From the NCBI GenBank assembly GCA_029339505.1, contig JAQISU010000041.1:9136501-9200500 (forward strand): DNA of 64,000 nt, given 5' to 3'. The notes below the pieces were generated by a model. The model was not told where the DNA came from, did not search any database, and saw nothing but the letters and a program-made list of their open reading frames with translations. This DNA comes from Unio delphinus (taxonomy: Eukaryota; Mollusca; Bivalvia; Unionida; Unionidae). Shown in pieces: positions 58,624-64,000 of the stretch (positions are counted from its first letter, which is position 1; each line of letters begins with the position of its first letter). The translations under genes and the position numbers were made by a program.

Positions 58624-60610
58624 ATTTGCCATTTCAATTTATTAAAAATACAATTTATTATCGGCTTTATTTTCTTTGTTCACATTACTATTCGAGGTGT
58701 AATTTTTTTTATATAGCTGATGCTTGAGCGTAAATCACCGGAATGAATGGAGTGCACTGCCATCATATGGATTCTTACGAGGATGTAATTATTCTGTCTG
58801 ATATAGTGACTGATGCACATGTATAAATGTGAAAATAATTCAGATTTTTGAATATATATATTTAAAATTTACATGAAACATCTGATATTACTACTTTTCA
58901 CTTTTAAAACTATATTAGTCATGAATAGAAACATAGTTCCATTCATTATAGTCAATTCAAAGGTTATGTCATGTGATAGAGCAGAAAGAATTATCTATGT
59001 ATTATTTTCAACAATCCGTGCATACCATTGCTAAACAGGAGGTAAGCAGCAAAAATTATAAGAACCGTCATCATATACATCATAGACAACCCTAAAATCA
59101 GCAATTTGAAGGCGCTGTTGTACTCATTATGTTTCTGGAGACCGCTGGGGTAACATTATTTTTTTCTGTCAGTGATAATTACAGCACATTTATGTTGTTG
59201 GTGAAAACATTGTCAATTTTATTATCATATATCTACTAAACAACAATATGTTTTCTCCTTATATATTGTCAAGGCACAAAACGCCGATTGATTTTATTTT
59301 ACAATCATGTGCAAAAACTCTGTAGACTCTGCAGCAATCACTACGTTGAGAAAAACAGCTAAAATAAATAAAGATTGTAGTATTTTGTCAACATAATGCT
59401 TTAATACAAGAATCAAACGATTATTGATGGTGAATTGATACATTAAACATTATTATAGTTGAGGTACATCACAAAGTTTGTATCGTTTAATATCTTAAAA
59501 GGACATATTAAAATGATTGCCTATTGATCTACAATGCTATTTATATTTAACTTTTATTGTGCGGTTTTTTTCTCCAAATGATTATAATATGTAATGCTTA
59601 ATGTTTAAACCGTATTACATAGCTAATTGTTGTCTTTACTTGTATACATTAGATTTTAAGATAATTATTACTTAGAGGAAAACATGTTTTCCTGTATTTT
59701 AGTTCAAGGCATTGGCTTTACACGAGGGATGTTGGATCTAGATGATGTTTTCTATTTTAATTACTTAAATTTAAGTGAGGTGAAAATGAAAAAAATAACG
59801 TTCTTTGCAATTTAGAATGTCTTTATACGAACGTTGTTTCTTAATTATTCGCAATTCTCTATTCTTCTAGGCTTCTGAAAAAACGTTTAGGAGTCTATGG
59901 GAATTAATTCACATTACTTTTAATTTATTTATAAATTTTCACTTGATAACCTTCCAGTCTAGTTTGATAACAGAAGCTCCATTTAATGTTTGATTTTTCA
60001 CTTAGTTTTGGCTTGCAACCAAATGCATCCATTATTGGTTTAGTGCCGTTCCCAAACATGATTTTGAGTATGGTAGTAATCAATTGATAACGTTCTACTT
60101 TAAAGACATTTTGCATTGTCAGGACATTTAAGAAACTAAATTATTTAAAGAGGCACAGGAACATCTGCATGGGGTACAATACGTGAAACACTTCATCATT
60201 TTTATGATTTGAAAATCGTTTTGTGTTTATTCTATAAATATTACACAACTCCATCTACTTGCATGCGAAATTTGGTTTTTTAGAATCTGTACATAGATTA
60301 GAATGTATCTTTTTCTTTAAAAAAAATGTTTTACGCATAAGAGCCCGTTCTATGTATTTTTCCATCAGTTACTACAAGCCATATTAGATGAACTTTGTCT
60401 TTTATTGTATATTGTGTTATGTACAATCACCGTCTTTCTTCATTGAAAATATAATGTAACCTACAGAAGCAACATTTATATGCATGATGTCTTCAAAGCA
60501 ACTAACATTGCAATGTATTGAAATAAATAATTATACAAAATCTGAAACAGTCACAAGGTAAACATTATCAGCGATCTTATAAAGACCGATACAGAAAGAA
60601 CAATGACGAG
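58624..60610 (+). other. 3' flank of copy C, gapped counterpart of the A and B flanks
   Basis: Matches to A and B continue in blocks to about 60605 (ATCAGCGATCTTATAAAGACCGATACAG), with several deletions of hundreds of bases. The candidate polyadenylation AATAAA of A and B is changed here (GTGCAAAAACTC). No gene is seen. Confidence 0.6.
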
Positions 60611-61520
60611 AATGCATATGCTAAAAGAGGAAAGAAAACAATGTTCTCTCTGCTCTTTGCGTTTGCATTATTTCCTTCCGAAACAGAAGGATTTCCAACT
60701 CTAATTCCAACTATTATTTTGCCGGGACGAAACTATTCCATTTCATGGTAACTGGGTCTCAATGCCTTGATGGGACTCAATTACTTATACATCTACTGCT
60801 CTGTTGACGACAAGATTCCTGCAATGTGGATAGTAATAAAACACCGTGTATACAACAGGCCACGTGCCTTCTTTGATGTCATCGTGGAGACATTCTAAAG
60901 TTAATGTATTGTTATTATTTGAAATGAATTTGTCTAATGCATGTGTTATTGTTTTTACAGACTTGAGGACACCTGCTTTGAATATCAGACGCGGTTTACT
61001 TACAACACGCATGGTAGAACGATTTCAATCAAATATATATTGACGAAGGATAAAGTACTGTTGATTTTAAGACCACAGTGATGAATTGTTTCACAAAGGA
61101 AAATAATCAATCACGAAACTGGAAAAAGAACCGTTCATGTTTGTTCATAAAAGCAGATTCAGAAATACTGTTCCACGGGAAGTGGGAGGAGAGGGAGCAC
61201 ATTTGTTGACAGTTATTTTTTTATATTGAAACTCTGGCAGGAGCAGTGTGGGGTGGGATGGTTCGATCCAAGGAAGTTCTTGCATGTTATGTCCTTCCAT
61301 GAAATGAATTTATATATCCCATCCAATTTCTACCGGAACTGCCCCTCGGTTATAAAATGCGTTTTAAACAAGGCGGTTTTTCAAAGCGAAAATGTCAGTG
61401 TTTAGGCAACATACTTATACTAGAGTAGGCAACATACTTATTAATATACTACTGTGGAGGTCTGAGGTTTTAGGCACAACGTAGTGTTTCCTCAATGTTT
61501 GTAAAACATATTTTACTCCA
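60611..61520. other. Unique sequence; no supported gene
   Basis: Two overlapping opposite-strand frames of about 65-75 codons lie at 60785-61043 (minus CLHDDIKEGTWPVVYTVFYY). They lack splice context or a recognised motif. An ancient coding remnant is possible. Confidence 0.4.
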
Positions 61521-61794
61521 GTGTTCTACAACTTGGCAAACGTCCTATAAAGTTAGTGTTCTGCAACTTGGCAAACATTATATAAAGTACGTGTTCTACA
61601 ACTTGGCAAACATTATATAAAGTACGTGTTATGCAACTTGGCAAACATTATATAAAGTACGTGTTCTACAACTTGGCAAACATTATATATAGTACGTGTT
61701 CTACAACTTGGCAAACATTATATAAAGTACGTGTTCTACAACTTGGCAAACATTATATAAAGTACGTGGTCATCAATTTAGAACACATTATATA
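61521..61794. repeat. 35-bp minisatellite, about 7.5 units
   Basis: Head-to-tail units starting GTGTTCTACAACTTGGCAAA and ending TATATAAAGTAC, nearly identical in the middle and diverged at both ends. The spacing of 35 bp is constant. Confidence 0.9.
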
Positions 61795-62109
61795 ATGTGT
61801 TACCTTTAATACAGTTTTCGCTGTATGAAATGATTAAGTTGGTGATACTCTCGGGCTAATTTACTATTCTAAACGTAGCACTCATGGGAGTTTGATACGC
61901 CAGGGTGTAGACCCATATATGGTTTATTGGAACACTTGCAATTTTATCCACAGTAATCTGGCACGTGCCCCCTGTGGTCCGCTCTCCCACCAAACGAAAT
62001 CGGCTATCATTTACAAATGCTAAAATTATAATCTTTCATTTAGTACTGAACTGACTTGATGACTGTTCTACCACGTCAAAACTTCGTAGTCATCAAGTTT
62101 ATAAATTAT

Positions 62110-62350
62110 ATACAAGTTATCTTTGCATCTTTCCGTGTACATCTTTATGTTTCTGTTTGCACGTTATTTTTGTATCTTTCCGTGTGCCTTTTATGTTTCT
62201 GTCTACACGTTATCTCTGTACCTATCCGTGTGCCTCTTTCTGTTTCTGTCTACACGTTATCTCTGTATCTTTTTGTGTGCGTCTTTGTTTCTGTCTACAC
62301 GTTATCTCTGTATCTTTCCGTGTGCCTCTTTATGTTTCTGTCTACGTGTT
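62110..62350. repeat. About 46-bp minisatellite, 5 units
   Basis: Units contain ACACGTTATCTCTGTATC and TTTCCGTGTGCCTCTTT, spaced 45-47 bp. The three long overlapping open frames here (up to 197 codons) are Cys/Leu/Phe/Ser-rich products of the repeat and not a gene. Confidence 0.85.
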
Positions 62351-63099
62351 CTTTCTACATTTCTCTATATGCCTTTCTGTTTCATCTTTACTTTGTAACT
62401 CTTTCCCCCAACTCTCTTCCTTATGTAAGCTTGTCTGGCTATACGTTTGTACATCTATTCATTTCTATAAGTATCCGCCACAATCCTTATCGCGCCGATC
62501 TGTATTTATATATGACTGTATGTCTGTCAGATGCGTTTTCTCCAAATTCACCGTTGTGTCTGGTAAACCCTTTTTCATTAAAATGTTTAAACTATACATG
62601 GGTGGGGACCTTTGACACTAATATATGCTTCAATTACTGTGAATCATGAATATTGCAATGCCTAGTATATCAGGGACCAGTTATCTGCTTGATATACAAG
62701 TCTTTAATGCTTGAATAATATCTTCACGTGTTCTGTGTTTCAAACGGATTTCCAAACCACAAAACTAAAAGATTTTGAAGAGGTCTATAAAGAATTGAAT
62801 AGGAACAAATACGGCCTTTCCACCATGTTTTCCTAAAGAATAAGAAACGACCAAAATCGATAAGACCATAGATTAGTACTAAACGTATAAATGGGCAGCT
62901 GTGCCATTCGGGATCCATAATGCGCCTACTGACTTCACCCTTATTTTGAGAAAATTATTCGAACCCTCATGGGGGACCGGAGTACCGGATTTCATTCGAA
63001 ACTTGCTATTTGCAAGAGTTACTCGGAACGACCCTATAATTTAGTTAACGTTAGCTTTAGAACAACTGAGAACAACGGGACTTACCAAATGACCATCTA
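62351..63099. other. Sequence without supported gene
   Basis: The minisatellite grades into C/T-rich DNA. The last 150 bases may be worn retrotransposon sequence leading into the RNase H remnant, but no motif is readable. Confidence 0.4.
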
Positions 63100-63345
63100 T
63101 GTCTCAGAGTAAGAATGATGGGGAATTATCTTCGTATTATCTAAATTCCAACGCTGCTTCTTTGGACAAAAGTTTATTTTGGAAACTAACCACCAACCAC
63201 TGGCATATTTAGCACAACCGAAGTTGACAAATGGACGGTTATTGAGGAGGTAATTATTTCTTCAGTAGTACCAAGTCCAGACATATAAAGGATAGCAATA
63301 ATGTTGGGGAGGTTTGTTTAAGTAGAAAAGCTAATCTGAAGTGAA
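63100..63345 (+). pseudogene. Ty3/gypsy RNase H remnant
   Basis: The plus strand reads VLSKFQRCFFGQKFILETNH, QPLAYLAQPKLTNGRLLRR, a stop, LFLQ, a stop, YQVQTYKG, and CLSRKANLK at the end. The F-x-LETDH-QPL and N-x-GADYLSR landmarks of Ty3/gypsy RNase H are clear. The catalytic Asp of TDH is Asn, and at least four stops are present. It is the end of a pol gene in plus orientation, so it is not part of the minus-strand element at 1-4056. Confidence 0.65.
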
Positions 63346-64000
63346 GAGTTCGACTGAGGACGTGTAGGAGGTAAACATGGTTTGCGTCTCTAAAATTACG
63401 AAATTACGATTGCTTAATTTGAATCTTCATGAGTATGCCTTTGTAATGGTGCGAAATTGTATTGATAATTTCGCATTATATTCTGTCGTCTCATTATATT
63501 ATGTCGTGCCACCCTGATTTCTTACGAACTAGGTTGACAATAATTTGGTATTTTGTAATAGGTAACCTCTCTTATTTGGAGTCAGATGTGAATTCTAATT
63601 AGAGTACATTTGATAACGGCGAGACAGAGATGTTAGCGTAAGGTCATGTAACGGGAAATGACAAAGCTAATATAAACTAGAACAAGCTTTTGGGAAATTC
63701 TTTGAAGGTTTGAAGTCACAAAAAGATATTCTCCACAATAGTTATTAACAACGGCGACATAGAGAGAATTATTTTGACTTGAATGGGAGTATTACATCTT
63801 TATGGCGGTTAGATAAAGTAATCATGATTGCCTAAGCTAAACGAGGTGGTGTTCCCCAGGCAAAATTCCAAATTTTAACTAATCTCCCTCATAAATTAGT
63901 TAACTTTTTGACGGGAGCCAGATTTTGAGCTTCGGGAAATAATAAGTATTACTGGTTAGGTTGCCCAAGGAGAAGAAAACTCTTATTGAAAACCAATGAT
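63346..64000. other. Unassigned 3' sequence after the RNase H remnant
   Basis: No open frame of note. The position fits the 3' region of the retrotransposon, but no sequence shared with the LTR at 3242-4056 is seen and no LTR end can be placed. Confidence 0.35.

Noticed and set aside
60785..61043. Opposite-strand open frames of 65-75 codons
   Set aside because: No recognisable motif and no second copy to test conservation; left as unassigned.
61521..61794. CRISPR-like regular spacing
   Set aside because: The units are contiguous 35-bp repeats without spacers, in eukaryotic DNA.
62056..62649. A 197-codon and two shorter open frames on the plus strand
   Set aside because: They are produced by the 46-bp minisatellite, and three frames stay open at once with similar Cys/Leu/Ser-rich products. 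There is no domain or splice context.

Overview
The window reads as AT-rich animal nuclear DNA. Genes are split by introns with standard GT-AG borders, long (TA)n and other microsatellites are frequent, and metazoan-type LTR retrotransposon and Polinton (Maverick) remains are present. The mix (tandem immunoglobulin-superfamily receptors, Gmr1-like retrotransposon, Polinton) suits a marine invertebrate. A mollusc is my best guess, but nothing here proves the phylum. There is no prokaryotic operon, rRNA, convincing tRNA or CRISPR array.

Layout. 1-4056 (minus strand): a decayed Gmr1-like Ty3/gypsy retrotransposon with gag, protease and integrase, ending in a complete LTR (3242-4056) that abuts a (TA)n tract. 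4057-10830: the 3' half of immunoglobulin-superfamily (IgSF) receptor gene copy A and its 3' flank. 10835-13350: sequence present in copy A's flank but absent from copy B's, with a possible SINE. 14340-15151: intergenic spacer holding a local tandem duplication. 15151-27832: a decayed Polinton/adintovirus-like element. It carries remains of a fibre-like protein, adenain-like protease, pX-like protein, capsid protein, several small virion-type proteins, an HNH endonuclease, a Cys-rich protein, a PolB-like polymerase, an SF1 helicase, an integrase, a zinc-ribbon/phospholipase-A2-like protein and a packaging ATPase. 27930-41295: IgSF copy B with its flanks. 41300-51320: gene-poor spacer with two further Polinton gene remnants (42.0-42.3 and 49.2-49.6 kb), an inverted-repeat element and several satellites. 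51320-60610: IgSF copy C, a clear pseudogene. 60611-64000: minisatellites and a Ty3/gypsy RNase H remnant.

The three receptor copies come from segmental duplication of one unit: signal-peptide exon, V-like Ig exon, partial Ig exon, second Ig exon, Ser/Thr/Asn-rich stalk exon, transmembrane exon, then four cytoplasmic-tail exons. All extracellular exons, the transmembrane exon and the first tail exon carry phase-1 borders at both ends, the usual IgSF exon-shuffling pattern. The tail holds two YxxV motifs 22 residues apart, which look ITIM-like, so an inhibitory or signalling immune-type receptor is plausible (inference). Each copy is damaged differently. A has lost its visible ectodomain exons to the retrotransposon or the window edge and lacks one canonical acceptor. 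B has two stops in the V-like exon and a truncated tail. C lacks the V-like and transmembrane exons and carries stops and a frameshift.

The Polinton lies exactly in the spacer between copy A's 3' flank and copy B's promoter region; copy C's spacer shows the layout without the element. Almost every Polinton gene has at least one stop or frameshift, so it is a fossil. Only two short reading frames, at 18890-19342 and 20690-21067, look undamaged.
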